DNA of 64,000 bases from Mortierella sp. BCC40632 (GCA_011634665.1 WAEK01000003.1:1761001-1825000), one strand, 5' to 3'; shown: positions 38,622 to 51,828, counted from the stretch's first letter. Notes: a model not told the origin generated them from the sequence alone. A program made the numbers and translations.

Positions 38622-39701
38622 CTACCAATGACCCACCACTGCCCCAGGCCCACTCTGACTAATGGCGATCGACAAACTTCCTCATCGCATTTACTGCAAC
38701 ACTCGTCTTTCCGAGGCGTTATTTCTCTCTCTCTCTCTCTCTTGCACTCCCCCTCCCCTGTCCATCAGAAAATTTTATTCGAGAGAAAAGTGAGAACGAG
38801 AGAGATGTTGACCCCCTTCTCCCCGCTCTCTTTCTTTGCTGACTTTTTTTTTTAATGTTTACGGGGGGGATGACTCTTTTTTTTTTTTTACTCCTCTCAC
38901 TCACATACTGTTCTCTTCTTTCTTCTCTGTCCTATTATCAGTTTTTTTTTTTTTTTTATTTTCTGGCCGCGCTCTCTCTCTCTCTCTCTCTCTTATTCTC
39001 CGCTCACTGTCTTGTCTACCACCACCCCCCTACCGCCGTTTTTTTTTTTTGTGGATGCATATAGAAAAAAGACACCAAGGTGCTTAGATGGATGCAACAT
39101 TTTGATTGTCTTTTTTTTCTGTCTGATTTGAATCCAACGGCCCAATAGCCGACACGGTCCTCGTCGTTCTACCCACTCAGGAGCGGAGATCAGTGTGTCC
39201 CCTTTGGTTGGGAGGAAAAAAAAAATACACACACACCCACACACAAAAAAAAAAAACTTTGTGTTGCGAGAGCAGTCGGTCCGGGATTTAACGGAATCAG
39301 CCAGGTAAGAATGGGATGAGTAAGAAGGAGTGGGGTTTGGACTAGAGAGGAGAAGAAAAGGAAGAAGGGGGAGAGGGTTGGAGTTGGAGTGGGGTGAGGT
39401 GGGGGTAGGAGGGAGGAGGAGGTTGGTGGCTGAGGTGAAGAGAGAGGAGAGAGAGAGAGATGTGGGGATGAAAGATGAGAGATGAAGAAAGAGTAGGAGT
39501 GAGTGAGAGATTGAATGAGTGAGCGAGTGTGAAAGTGTGGGTGAGAGTGAACTGGGTGAGAAGAGTGGAGAAGAGAAGAGAAGAGAAAGAAAGAAAGAAA
39601 AAAAAGGGCACCGTGTCAAGATATCCATGAGCGAAAGAGAGTGGGCACGGCTCCATCCCACGTTCGACAGAGGAGGGCTGCTCCCCGTCTGGTTCAGTCC
39701 G

Positions 39702-39746
<45 letters not shown>

Positions 39747-39820
39747 TGGGCAGTAATAATGCTTCGCCCTCGCACTACATTCCTCAGCGTCTTTTTCTCT
39801 TTTCTCTTTCTCTTTCTTTC

Positions 39821-39864
<44 letters not shown>

Positions 39865-40244
39865 CTCGAAGCACCTCTCACTGGTTCATCTGTCTACCCG
39901 CTTACACTAGTCTCTGTGCCCCACCCCCTTCACCATGCTCCATACTCCTCTTTTTTCGGTGTCCCTGCTCCTGCTTCTTCATCGCACGGCAGTCGCGTGG
40001 CTATAGGCAACGTCAGGGTGCAGGAGAAAAGAAGAAGTAAGAGGAGGAAGAGGAGGAGGAGCAGAGGAATGGTAGAGTAATGATGATCAATCTGCAGATG
40101 TGACCAAGAGAGTAAAAAAAAAATGAGAGAGAGTGCGTGTGTGTGTGTGTGTGTGCTGGGCGGGAGAGACGGTTCTGAGTCGGCCGCTGGTACGAGAATT
40201 TTTTTTTTCAACCGTCCAAAAGAGCAAAGGTGCTGATTTTTTTT

Positions 40245-40290
<46 letters not shown>

Positions 40291-40813
40291 CTCTCTCTCT
40301 CTCTCTCTCTCTTACTCTCTCTCTCTCTCTCTCTCTTTGCTCTCTCACTCTCTCTTTCTCTCTTTCTGATCGATCGACGGATCTGCATCCTCTTGGGTCC
40401 GCCACCATCATCACCCCACAATCTCACCCTCCGCCCAACCCCCTTTCTGCATCCGTTCGACTCTCTTCATCCGTCCTTTACTTCCATCCAGCTTCAGCTC
40501 TCTACGACTCGGCGCTACTCTTACCCCACCCCACCCCCTCTCTCCCCTACCTTCCTACTCTCCTTTCTCTTTCTACTCTTTCTCTCTCTCTCTTCTCTCT
40601 TCTCTCTTCTCTCTTCTCTCTTCTCTCTCTCTCTGTCTTCCTGCCGAACGCTGGTCTCGTCGGCTCATCTCCCATAGAGTCTCTGTCTCTCCATCCAGCC
40701 GACCGGTTCAACTCGATCCTGAAACGTCTGGTCGAGCATTTGGATCTGCTGTTGAAAGAGCCCAACTCTCCCAACCAGCTCTCCATCCACTGCCAACTCG
40801 GCCTAAATCACGA
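37958..40813. other. 2.9-kb spacer upstream of the CHD gene
   Basis: No supported gene. Pyrimidine-rich blocks occupy 37980-38060, 38570-38620 and 39700-39870. The interval 39290-39600 is purine-rich (GA/GAGT). The final 600 bp before the CHD ATG is again strongly CT-rich and likely contains its promoter and 5' UTR. Confidence 0.5.
40249..40345. repeat. Interrupted (CT)n tract upstream of the CHD gene
   Basis: CT runs are separated by a T8 block and single substitutions. Part of a pyrimidine-rich promoter or leader about 470-570 bp upstream of the start codon. Confidence 0.85.
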
Positions 40814-41193
40814 TGGATCCTAATTACCCATTCCAGGTAAGTCTTGTTTGTGTCTCTTCTAAAGATCCGCTTTTTTTTTCTCTCTCTCTCTCTCTTTCTC
40901 TTTCTCTTTCTCTTTCTCTTTATAAAAAAAAAAAAAAAAAAAGGCGACCCGATCAGAATCGACTCGGTGGGCTCGCAATCCGTTGAATCTGAGCCAGTGT
41001 TGCTCGAGACGCGCCTTGCAGCTGATCACCTCTCCCGCCATCCAGAACTTGTCTTTGATGTCGTAAATGCCCATCCACCCCTAACCTACCTAACACTAAC
41101 TGGAAATTCTCTTTCTCTCTTTCTTTTTCTTTCTACCTCTGGTCTCTCTGTCTCTAGGCGCGCATGCCTTCGAGCCAGCAGCTCCTTCTGCAA

Positions 41194-41225
<32 letters not shown>

Positions 41226-42114
41226 ACAACAGCAGCAGCAGCAACAACATGTAGCGCAGATGCAACAGATGCAACATGGTTACGCACATCATCTGACAAT
41301 GCATCACCATCCCCAGGTCGTTTCTCCACAGCTGCATCATGCTCATGTCAACCGCCAACTTCATGCCCAGCAACAGGCTCAACAAACTCAGCCTCAGGCC
41401 CAACACAGCCAGCACCTTGCACACCAGCTGTCTCCGCAACTAGAACTTCAGTCTGCTAATCTGACGCCCCAGCAGCAACAGTATCTCTTGCAGCAACAGC
41501 AGCAGTACCAGTACCAGCAACAGCAGCTCTTTCTCCAACAGCAGCAGCAGCAGCAGCAGCAGCAACAGCACTTGACTCAGCAGCCACAGCAGCAACAGCA
41601 ACAGCAACAACAGCAACCGCAGCAGCCAGATCAACAGCAACAGTATGCTTATGCTTCTCCTGTTCAATATGCAAGTCCTACTATGCCTTACAGTCAGTCA
41701 ATGTCTTTTGATTCAACAGCAACCAACTATACAATGGACCAGTCGCCTTTGACATCACCTCCGATCTCCTCGGCCCAAGTCCAAGCTCAGACATTGGCTT
41801 ACACGCAAGTGCAAGCTCAGGAAGTGGCTCGACAACAGCAAGAACTTGCTAGACAACAAGCCCTTGCTCGTGTCCAAGCTCAAGCTCAAGCTCAGGCTCA
41901 AGCGCAGGCCCAGGCTCAGGCGCAAGCACAGGCCCAGGCGCAAGCTCAAGCACAAGCACAAGCACAAGCGCAGGCGCAGGCACAGGCACAGGCCCAAGCA
42001 CAAGCGGCCCAGGCAAAAGTACAGGCGCAGCCTCAGATCCATACCCCGGCACAGCTCCAGGCGCGTAACCAGGCCAACTTTTTGGCTCGTCCAGCTACTG
42101 CAACGACTTTGCCA

Positions 42115-42145
<31 letters not shown>

Positions 42146-42797
42146 CATCACAGCAGCCGCAGTATCAGCAGCCGATTCAGCAGCCTGTAATACACCAGAA
42201 TGCCTATAGTCAGTTGCCAGCTCATCTTAATCAGCAGTTCATGGCTCAAGCTGGCATCGCCAACACCTCGGGAGTGGTTGCAACGTCAGTCATACCCAAT
42301 CAGACGTTGGCCCCTGCTCTTGTCCCTGCTCCTGCACCGGCTCCTGTTGTCGTAGTTCCTGCAGCGACAAATGCAAAGTCAGGAAGAGCCCAAGCCGCGA
42401 ATGCGCGTGGACGAGGTGCGGTAGTCAAGGCTAGTACGGTGACTCAGGGTCGACAGAGACGTGCAACGGTCAAGGCCAGCTATGGTGTGACGGAGGGATC
42501 GGAAGAATCAGAATCTGGTTCCAGTAGTTCTGGAGAAGAAGGCTCTTCTTCATCTTCTGAAGGAGAGATTTCTCACTCTTCGGAGGAAGAGTCCGATATG
42601 GAGTTTAAGGGCAATACACCTCCGCCGACCAAGAAGCCTGCCGCCAAGAAGAAGAAGGCAGCCAAGTCTGGTGGTAGTGCCTCTCATTGGGCGGTTCCTT
42701 ACGATCCAGTATTGGTACCGATGGGAAGCAAGACATTGGAAAAGATTTTGGCCTGGAGAACACACGAAGGTGTCGAGCAGCTTCTGATCAAGTACAA

Positions 42798-42833
<36 letters not shown>

Positions 42834-45800
42834 ATCTGGTTTGTTTATTTTCAAATATTGCTGTTGCTACCATTGTTTTTTCGAATCGCCCCTAATTATT
42901 CTTCTCCTGTTTGTGCCTCTTTGCATGTCACAACCTAGTTTTCGAGCTATCTTCATGTGGAATGGGTTTCTCGGAAACAGATCGAGAATAACGAGCACCT
43001 TGGCAAGAACCGTGTGAAAAAGTTTATGGAAAAGAATGGCCAACATTCCGACTATGAGTACTTTAACCCTGCTTTCACAAAGGTATGTTGGATGCGCTTG
43101 CGGACTATTTCATGTCGATCAAGGTTGATTCCACCAACAGTTGACTAACACAATACTGAACACTTGATAACAGGTTGACCGCATCATTGATGAAGGCGAA
43201 CTGGCGACACCGGATGGCGAAGTCCAGATCTTTTTCCTAGTCAAGTGGTGCAACACACCTTATGACGGATCAACGTGGGAACAACGCGACGATATCCTAA
43301 AGCTGGATGCCCAAAAAGTACATGAATTTTATGCGCGCAAGATCATCCCTGATGCCATGGCTGTACGTCAACTCCCTCGACCCCCTCGAGGTGCCTTCCG
43401 CAGGATGCAAGAGTCGCCCAACTTTAAGCATGGCAATCAACTCAGACAGTACCAGTTGGAAGGTCTCAACTGGCTTTTGGACTGTTGGTTCAATGGACAG
43501 GCCTGTATTATGGCTGATGAGATGGGTCTCGGAAAGACGGTGCAATCGGTGACATTTTTGAACGAGATCCATAACACGTATCATATCCGAGGACCGTTCT
43601 TGGTCATTGCACCTCTCTCGACAATACCTCATTGGCATCGCGAGTTCCAAGCATGGACAGACATGAACGTGATTGTCTTTCATGGCAATATTCCTTCGCG
43701 GAACCTGATTATTGATACAGAGTATTATTACAAAGATGCTCAGGGTATGATTGTACCTAACCTGTACAAGTTTGACGTGTTGATCACAACCTACGAAATG
43801 GTATGTCTCTTTTCTTTTTTTGTTTAATGTGTCAAGTCTAAGAGAAGAGCATCCGGAAGTAAGGTCTTTGCATCAGCTGAATGGACGTATTGGTACTAAT
43901 CACTGCTTATTATTGCTCTTTAACGACACTAGATTGTTGCTGCTTCTGCTCAGTTGAGACCCATTGCCTGGAGAGCTATTGTTGTTGATGAAGCTCATCG
44001 ACTCAAGAACTCGGTGAGTTTGTTGTCTTTTCCCTTTCCTAATTATGATGTTGTCATTGACATGAAATCATCAATTACTAATTAACGCCTCCTCCTCCTC
44101 CTCCTCCCCCCCCCCCTTGATAAACTTGAAATAGGCCTCCAAAGTCACCGAGATTCTCAAGACGTATAATCTGGAGCATCGTGTCCTTCTTACAGGAACA
44201 CCTCTCCAGAACTCGCTTGATGAACTCTTTGCGCTGCTCAACTTTTTGGAACCCAATCGATTTGTGTATGTGAAATCACTCAAGGATATGTTTCAGTTAG
44301 ACCTTGGCCTCTCTTTTCTTTTTCTTTTTCTTTTTTTCTCGCTCTCTCTATCTCTTGATGAGAAATTGGAACCTGACCCAACATATTATTTTTCATGGGT
44401 GTACCTGTTTTAATAGCAACGAAAAGACTTTCTTGGCCGAATATGGTAATTTGAAGACAGCCGCCGAAGTAGACAAGTTGCAACAGTTGCTTAAGCCCCT
44501 GATGTTGCGTCGTTTTAAGGAAGATGTCGAAAAGTCGATCCCTGTCAAGGAAGAAACGATCATTGAAGTCGAGCTGACAACAACCCAAAAGGCCTTTTAC
44601 CGTGCGATTCTCGAAAAGAACTTTGGGTTCTTGAAGAAAGGTGGCTCGACAGGACCTAGCTTGATCAACATTATGATGGAACTCCGCAAGTGTTGTATTC
44701 ATCCATACCTCATTGCAGGTGCAGAGGACAGGATTGTGGCCGAAAGGAATGCGGTCACGCCCGAGGCTCAGTACCAGAGTCTGATTGAGGCTTCTGGAAA
44801 GTTGGTCTTGATTGACAAGTTGTTGAAAAAGTTGAAAGAAGGTGGACACAAGGTGTTGATCTTTTCACAAATGACTCGATGCTTGGATCTTTTGCAGGAC
44901 TATCTTCGTGGTCGTGGGTACCCCTATGAGCGCATCGATGGTTCCATTCGAGGTGACATGCGTCAGGCTGCGATTGATCGATTCTCGACGACTCCAGACT
45001 CGTTTATTTTCTTGCTCTGTACGCGTGCAGGAGGTGTTGGTATCAACTTGACAGCAGCCGATACAGTCGTTATCTTTGACAGTGATTGGAACCCTCAGAA
45101 CGATTTGCAGGCCACTGCACGTTGTCATCGTATCGGACAGACAAAGCCCGTCCAGATCTACCGTCTCGTCACCCGCAACACGTATGAAAAGGAAATGTTT
45201 GACCGAGCCAGTATTAAGTTGGGTCTTGACAAGGCCGTTTTGCAAAAGATGGATGTCATGCCCAGTGATGACATGTCCGATATGCCCAAGCCCCCCTCAT
45301 CTCTGAGCAAGAAGGAGGTTGAGGAGCTTCTGAAGAAGGGAGCTTATGGTGCCATCTTTGAAGATGACGAGACCAGTGCCAAGTTCTGTGAAGAAGACAT
45401 TGATCAGATTCTGGAGCGTCGCACAACCATTATCCGACATACTGGTAACGAGAAGGGATCCGTGTTCTCCAAGGCAACCTTCTCCTCGACGCCCAGTGGA
45501 GAAGAGGTCGACGTCAATGACCCTCAGTTCTGGGACAAGTGGGCCGAGCGTGCTAATGTGGACATTCAGGACATTACCACCAAGGATCAGTTGATCATTA
45601 ACGCACCCCGCAGTCGTCGTCAAGTGCAACGCTTTGGAAAGGAACATGACGGATCTGACTCGGAAGACAAGGACTATGTATCTGATCCAGATTTCGAGGA
45701 TGCTACGGTCGAAAAAGAGACCAGAGATACGAGCAATCGCCGACGGGAGGCTCCTCGACCTTGGAGTATGGCCGAAAAGTTGATGTTTGAGCGCAAGTTG

Positions 45801-48800
45801 ATGATTTATGGCTATGGTCGCTGGGACCAGATGCAGGTCTTCTTCTCCCGTCGAACGGAGAAGGATTTGAACGCTGTGGGTCATTGTATGGTTCGACAGA
45901 TCATGCGTGACATGTCAACTGGATCTGAGGATGACAAGAAACTGGTCAAAGAACTCGATGTGGTTCTTTCGGAATGTGACAGTGCCAGTGGATACGAAGC
46001 TCCCACGGCGAATGATATTCCGTTTGACAAGGCCAGTAAAAAATCCACGATTGAGTTCAAGTCGTTCTTGCTCAATGCGACCCAAGAATATATCGATCAT
46101 ATCAAGAAGAAGGGTCGTAACCTTGTTCTTCGAGTTCAGTTGATTCATACGATCCGAACTTTGGTCCCCAAGGAATGGGAGGTGGCCAAGAACATGGTGA
46201 TCCCTCATGTCTCAGGTGTTCCCCCCTCCAAGTGGTGGGGCGATGAAGAAGACCGTGATCTGATGTTGGCGATTATCAAGTATGGTTATCTTGTGACTGA
46301 GCCTCAATACGAAGCTGTCCGAAATGACCCCGAATTTTGTTTCCATGGTCGAAAGTATGACCTGGGCAATGTCAATGAAGGGAACGAGGACGATGATGGT
46401 GAGGCACCTGCTGCTTCCACTCGTCGATCACGCCAGACGAGCTATGCAAAGTCGGATTTCAGCGATGATGATGTACTCCCATGGCCTTCCAAGTCAGATA
46501 TCGGACTTCGTTTGCGAAGAATCATCTCGGCTCTTCAGCGTCAGAACCAGATTGAACAACGCAAGTCGACTCTGGAAGAGAAGGACCGAAAGAAGGAGCG
46601 TCAACGTCTTGACCGTCAACGCCAACGAGAGGAAGCAGCCCAAGAGCGCAAGTACCAAAAGGAGCTCGAGATTGCTTCACGATGGACCAAGAAGGACAAG
46701 AACGAGTTTTACAAGACCATCACGTCCTTTGGTGTGGTTCGGCTGAGAGGTGGATCGAGACCTGGAACACCCAATGGTCGATCTCGTTCATCGGCATCTG
46801 GAGGATTCCACCCACATCATTCGTCGTCGTCGCATAGTCGTCGTCAATCTCGTCATCATCCACAAAGTGCGATTGGTCATGACTGGACACGGTTTAAGGA
46901 ACTGTCGGGCTTGACCAAGAAGCCGGATGAGGTGATGGAAGAATACTATCATCATGTGATGAAGGTTTGTCAACAAGTGGTGGACAAGCATGCAGCACAG
47001 GAAAGACATAGTCGAGAGTCGAGTATTACCAAGACGGACATGGCCTCGATGGCGGTTCCTGATGAAGATGAGGACCGAGATGATGATAAGGATGACAACG
47101 GAGGTGATGTTCCACCTTTGGACAAGGCGAAACGTGTATTGAAACGTGTCGAGACGATGAATATTATCCGAGATGATATCCTGACCAACCCAACTGTAAG
47201 TTTTCTCCCTTTCTCTCTCTTTTCAAATTTGCATTTTTGTATTTAAAAAAAAAAAAAAAAAAAAAAAGCTGCTTGACTGACTTATCTTATTATTATCGTT
47301 ATTAGCTGAACGATCTTTTGGCTGCCTCTAGACGGTCTCCAGGACTCCCTAGTTGGTGGAAGATTGGTATCCATGACAAGCCCTTCTTGAATGGCTTGGC
47401 CAAGCATGGCATCAATCGTCAGGATCTGATTGTCGAGGACGAGAAGCTGCCCTTTGCAGGCATCAATCGAAAGATGACCGCGGCCCTGAAAGAATACTTG
47501 GAGAAGAAGGCCACGCTTGGAGACCAGATGGAGATCGATGCTAAACCTGTAGTGGCCAAAGCCAAGCTGGAGTTTGAGAATGCGGACCAAGCGATGGATG
47601 GTGTTGAAAGCGCGGCCGATACCAAGGAGGCTGTGCCCTTGTTGGACGATGAAAAGATGGACAACACTATCCCTGTGGATGGCGGACGACCAGTCAAGGT
47701 CGAGAGCTCTTCGCTTGAACCATCCATGGAGAGCATGACAGTCGATCCTAACATCAAGGACGAAGCGACTCCAACTACAGAATCTTCTGCCGCTATGGAG
47801 GTCGAAAGATCGGCCTCCGAGAACCCTGAGGCAGTCAAGACTGAACATGCGGATGAGGACAGCAAATGTCTGGATGACCAAGATGCGAATGACCAATCCA
47901 AGGCAGAAGAAGCAACCCCTTCCACAGCATCTGCAGCACCCAAGTCTACTCCTGCTGCCCCAGCAGAGCCTGAAGAGTTTGTCTGGCTCAAGGAAGCAGT
48001 AGTTCTCCGTCGTATCGAGCATTTGATCGATATTGTCATGAACCCCAAGCCCGTTTCGAAAAAGAAACGTCGCAGCCATGCCGCTCAATTGGCGCTCAAT
48101 AACTCGTTGATGGCGAACCAGAGTAAGCTGAGCAAAGATGAAGATGGCAGTGACCTGGGAAGTGACCAAGATCGAGACGATCATGATTTGGACCGGGATG
48201 AAGATTTGTCTCTCAGAAAATACGCGACCCCAACGACCGAGAGTCCTGGTAGTAGCGCGGGTAGCAAGAAGCGAGGTCGGGCTGCCTCAGGAAAGAAAAA
48301 GTCGGCAGCGGCCAACTCGCTTGTCACCATTGTCCCGGATGCTGAAGAAGAAGATACGCAATCAGCTGGTGGAAAGGCTTCTGGTTTGAAGCTCCGGATC
48401 AAACTCAAGGTACCTAGTGCTAAAGGTGGAGCTGCAAGTGCACCCAAGGAGACCAAGGCCTCGAAAAAGAAGCGTGTTGCCGAACCCGAGGTAGTAGCGC
48501 GTAGCTCAAGTGGCTCAGACACGGACGAGATGATGGCACAGGCGAGTCGTCAGGTGGAATATCTGCAGCGCAAGATTATGGAAAAGAAACATACCAAGAC
48601 GAGTCGCAACTCGAGATCTCCACCTCGATATGAACATTCTCGCAAGTCCTCTTCTGTCTCGGTTTCGAAACGTCGTCGACAGGAACGCTCCTACTCGTCC
48701 TCATCCCACTCTGGATCCTCGTCATCAGGACATTCTTCTTCAGGATCGGAATCGTCGTCTTCCAAGGGTGACTCGACGGGTTATCGTTCGGATTCTGACC

Positions 48801-49693
48801 ATGGTGGTAGCCGACATCGCCACCAGCGCAAGTCGAGAAATGCTGCTGGAAAGTCGCGTCGGTATCGTAGGAGTTTGAGCCGAAGCAGGAGCCGAAGCCG
48901 AAGCCGAGACTGGAGCAGGAGTCGAAGCAGGAGTCGAAACCGTAGTCGTGGTAGGAGCATCAGCCGAAGTCTCAGCAGAAGCAGAAGCAGAAGCAGGGGT
49001 AGAGATAGGAGTATGAGTATGAGTCGGAGTCGAAGCAGAAGTTTGAGTCGAAGCAGAAGTCCCTCGAGAAACAACAAAAAGTCTTCAAGACCTTATATGA
49101 AGAAACGACCTCGTTCACCGGATCATTATCGACAGCATCGACGAGACCGTAGCCGGAGCAGAAGTCGAGACCGAAGCCATGATCGGAGTCGAGACCGAAG
49201 CCACGATCGAAGCCGAGACCGGGATCGAGCCTCGTCCTCGTCCAAGGGCTATAACAACCACTACCACCGTGGTAGCCACCATGGATCACCGTCGATGGAT
49301 CGAGGAGACCGCGAGCGCGAAAGGGAGCGGGAACATGATCGAGAGGGATCGTATCCTTATGGAGCATCGGCGTCCGCGTCTGCATCACCCATGTCATCGG
49401 TTGCACGGAATGTGACAAGCATGAGGTTGTCTTCGGCGTCTTCGTCACCACTGGTGGGGGGAAGCTCTGCTGTTGGAGTGAACCATCATCAGTATATGAA
49501 GAAGGCCAAGACGAGCAGTGATGGAGGGTCGATCCCGACGCCTCGACGACTTTCCCCTTTGAACAATACACATGGACAACAAGGATATGTAGATCGAGAG
49601 AGTGATGAGGAAGAGGAGGAAGAACAGGAAGAACAACTGGATGATGGGGATGATGATGATGAGGATTACAAGGAAGGCAAATATGCACACTAA
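40814..49693 (+). CDS. CHD-family chromatin remodeller, CHD6-9/Kismet-like
   Basis: Eight exons (40814-40837, 41158-42798, 42939-43082, 43174-43800, 43933-44013, 44135-44265, 44417-47195, 47306-49693) join in one frame to 2604 residues. The first exon encodes only MDPNYPFQ. An N-terminal polyGln/(Ala-Gln)n region precedes a Ser/Glu patch and a tandem chromodomain (about 528-660). The Snf2 ATPase follows: DEMGLGKT at 718-725, DEAH at 831-834, then [14 protein letters not shown] in the second lobe. [19 protein letters not shown] and [10 protein letters not shown] match the CHD6-9 subfamily better than CHD1 or Mi-2. A SANT-like segment ([16 protein letters not shown], about 1329 on) and [19 protein letters not shown] follow. 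A late [20 protein letters not shown] block is of the same type. The last ~280 residues are an Arg/Ser-dipeptide tail with an acidic end. Predicted nuclear ATP-dependent nucleosome remodeller. No BRK domain was recognised. Confidence 0.93.
41873..42008 (+). repeat. (Ala-Gln)n coding repeat in the CHD gene
   Basis: About 20 Ala-Gln dipeptides are encoded by mixed GCT/GCG/GCA/GCC and CAA/CAG codons, so it is a protein-level repeat rather than a pure DNA microsatellite. PolyGln runs flank it at 41190-41250, 41536-41640 and 42115-42145. Confidence 0.9.
42801..42830. repeat. A30 run directly after a splice donor of the CHD gene
   Basis: Exon 2 ends at 42798 and the intron begins GT followed at once by 30 A. 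The donor is therefore GTAAAA with no other 5' intron sequence before the homopolymer. Confidence 0.85.
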
Positions 49694-50010
49694 CTAATGG
49701 GTTATATCTCACTTTCGTTTTTTTTTTTTTTTCTACTCAATAAAAAAAAAAAAAAAAAAAAGGATACTGGGTCATGTGATTCTTCTTGGTGAGGTGGCAA
49801 AGTCTCTCTCTCTCATTTTTTGGAGACTCTTTCTTTTTTGTCAAACGATCAAGTTAAAACGCGGGAAAGCTTCGTCGGCTTTTCTTTCTTTTTTTTTTTT
49901 TTCTTGGATCACCTTTCGCGACGGGATCCATCAGGACAACACCGAGTCGTCTTTTTCTCTTTTTTTTTTTTCTTTTCTTTTCTTTTCTATTGGTCAAGGA
50001 AGGACAAGAA
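49694..50010. other. 317-bp spacer between the CHD gene and DUO1
   Basis: A very short head-to-tail spacer, almost all T-rich runs with an A20 run at about 49742-49761. It must serve as both the CHD 3' flank and the DUO1 promoter. Confidence 0.6.
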
Positions 50011-51143
50011 ATGGATGGCAGCATAGGGAACAGTAGTCCATCGGGCATGGATGCATTACTCTCTTCCGTTGCCTTTGATGAAGGATTACTCGAAACCCCA
50101 GCTCGACCTGCAGCAGGAAGACCATGGCATCTCGAAACGCCGGACACGTTCTCAACCAACCTGTTTACACCGACATCGCATGGACATCATACCATGGGCA
50201 GTCTCTTGGCCATTGGCAGTACAGGAAGTAGCGTCGGACACCTTGTGGGAGGAAGAGGAGGTGGAGGAATAGGACCAAGTCGAAGAACAAGCACAGGAAG
50301 GATCAGTGAAGAAAGTGAAGGACTTGGAAGTAGTCGAAGTGGTAGTTTGACAGGAGGACTTGGAAGTAGAGGTGGTAGTTTAACTGGAGACCGAACAGGG
50401 GCTACTACAACCACTACGACCACTACAACCACTACGACTACATCGTCATCGGGGAGGGAAGACAGTGATTACGATGCGGACAAGAACACGTTCCGTATCC
50501 CACAGTTGCCTAATCAACCTCTCCTCACATTGCAGCAACGACAGCAACAACAACTGCAATTACAGGCACAACAAGCACAACAACAACAGCAGCAGCGGAA
50601 GGAGCAACAAGAGCAACAGGAATCAAGGCGACTGTCTCAGGGAAGACCATCACTGACAACACAAGGACAGAGAGAGATCAATGAAACGACTCCTATCAAT
50701 ATCTCGAGCCGTGAAGTCAATACGACGACGACGACAGAATTGGGGACAGGGATGACAACGTCAACGATCGCCAGTGAATTGGAAGAGACGAGGAAGCTAA
50801 TAAAGGTTTTTGAGACGCTCGACTCTAGTCTTTTGGAAGCAAGGGACAAACTCAAGGTATGGGACAGAGGAAGGGGGAAGGGAAAAAAAAAAAAGTTGGG
50901 TCAATTGAGAAAGAGAAAAGAGGTATGGGCTGACAGAATCCCTGTGCCATCTTTCTCTTTATTTATTTATTTATTTTTCCACCCTTCATGGTTTCTTTTA
51001 AAAACTAGACATTTTACAAGACTGCAGACGAGACGAATACGTTGTTGGATATGTGGATTCGAGTTCTCTCACAGACGGAACATACACAAAAGCTATTAGA
51101 GGACCCAGACTGGGAAGGAAGGAGAATTGTATGTCTCGTATTC

Positions 51144-51174
<31 letters not shown>

Positions 51175-51797
51175 CTTTCCTGCTTGCTTACTTGTTCAGG
51201 CCAATGATGAAAGGAGCGGATCAAATTCTCTAACTAGATTTTTTTTTTCTTTTAAAAACAGGAGGACGAAAAATACCGAGAACAACAAGAGAGAAAGGCG
51301 GCCTATCAGCGAGCAGTGGAAGAGGCTAATTTGGGATATCATCAATACTCAAAAGGAACCCGTCACCTAGCTCATCATGGCCATTCAACTGTTCTTTCAG
51401 GAACCGCATCATCTCCCAGCACAGGCCGAACTGTTTCATCCCCGTCCTCGGGTGGATATCATTCTTCAGGAACAGGGTCCGGTTCTCAACAGCATGGTCA
51501 TCTCTTGTCTCCTTATCAGCAACAACACCGATCACAGATCCAAGGAGAGAGTCCCTCTCATTCTGGACTAGGTAGTGCCACAGTAGGAAGCCATTTGTTG
51601 TCTGTGGCTGGTGGTGGAGGAGGAGGTGGTAGTGGTGGTAGTGTGAGGGGGGATCCTAGCCCAGAACTGGCAAGTGGATCACAGCATTCTTCGACACTAA
51701 AGAGAAAATCAACTCCTGCCCTTGCAGCTGCGGCGCATGCCCATGCATCTGCCATTGCAGCGAGTAGAAAACGAACTGCCCTTGGTCCAAGTAGGTA

Positions 51798-51798
<1 letters not shown>
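50011..51798 (+). CDS. DUO1: DASH/Dam1 complex subunit Duo1
   Basis: Three exons (50011-50856, 51009-51128, 51262-51798) join in frame to 500 residues. The family signature sits across the exon junctions at residues about 260-340. An N-terminal helix carries LEETRKLIKVFETLDSSLLE, then TNTLLDMWIRVLSQTEHTQK and LLEDPDWEG, then a basic-acidic helix EDEKYREQQER. The LSQTEHTQ.LL.DP.W core is diagnostic for Duo1. The DASH complex forms rings or bridges around kinetochore microtubules and couples chromosomes to depolymerising ends; it is restricted to fungi. Flanking sequence is unusually long and low complexity (Gly/Ser, polyThr, polyGln at the N-terminus; Ser/Gly/Gln at the C-terminus), well beyond the yeast protein's length. 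The ATG was chosen because only a TTG lies further upstream in frame. Confidence 0.9.

Positions 51799-51828
<30 letters not shown>

Noticed and set aside
43297..43683. Minus-strand open frames under the CHD gene and others at 44280-44849, 45297-45884 and 47282-48184
   Set aside because: They are antisense shadows of well-supported exons, with no independent start context or family match.
40814..49693. Assignment as CHD1 or Mi-2
   Set aside because: ATPase lobe sequences and the C-terminal WW/KHG-type block fit CHD6-9 better, and no PHD fingers precede the chromodomains as in Mi-2.
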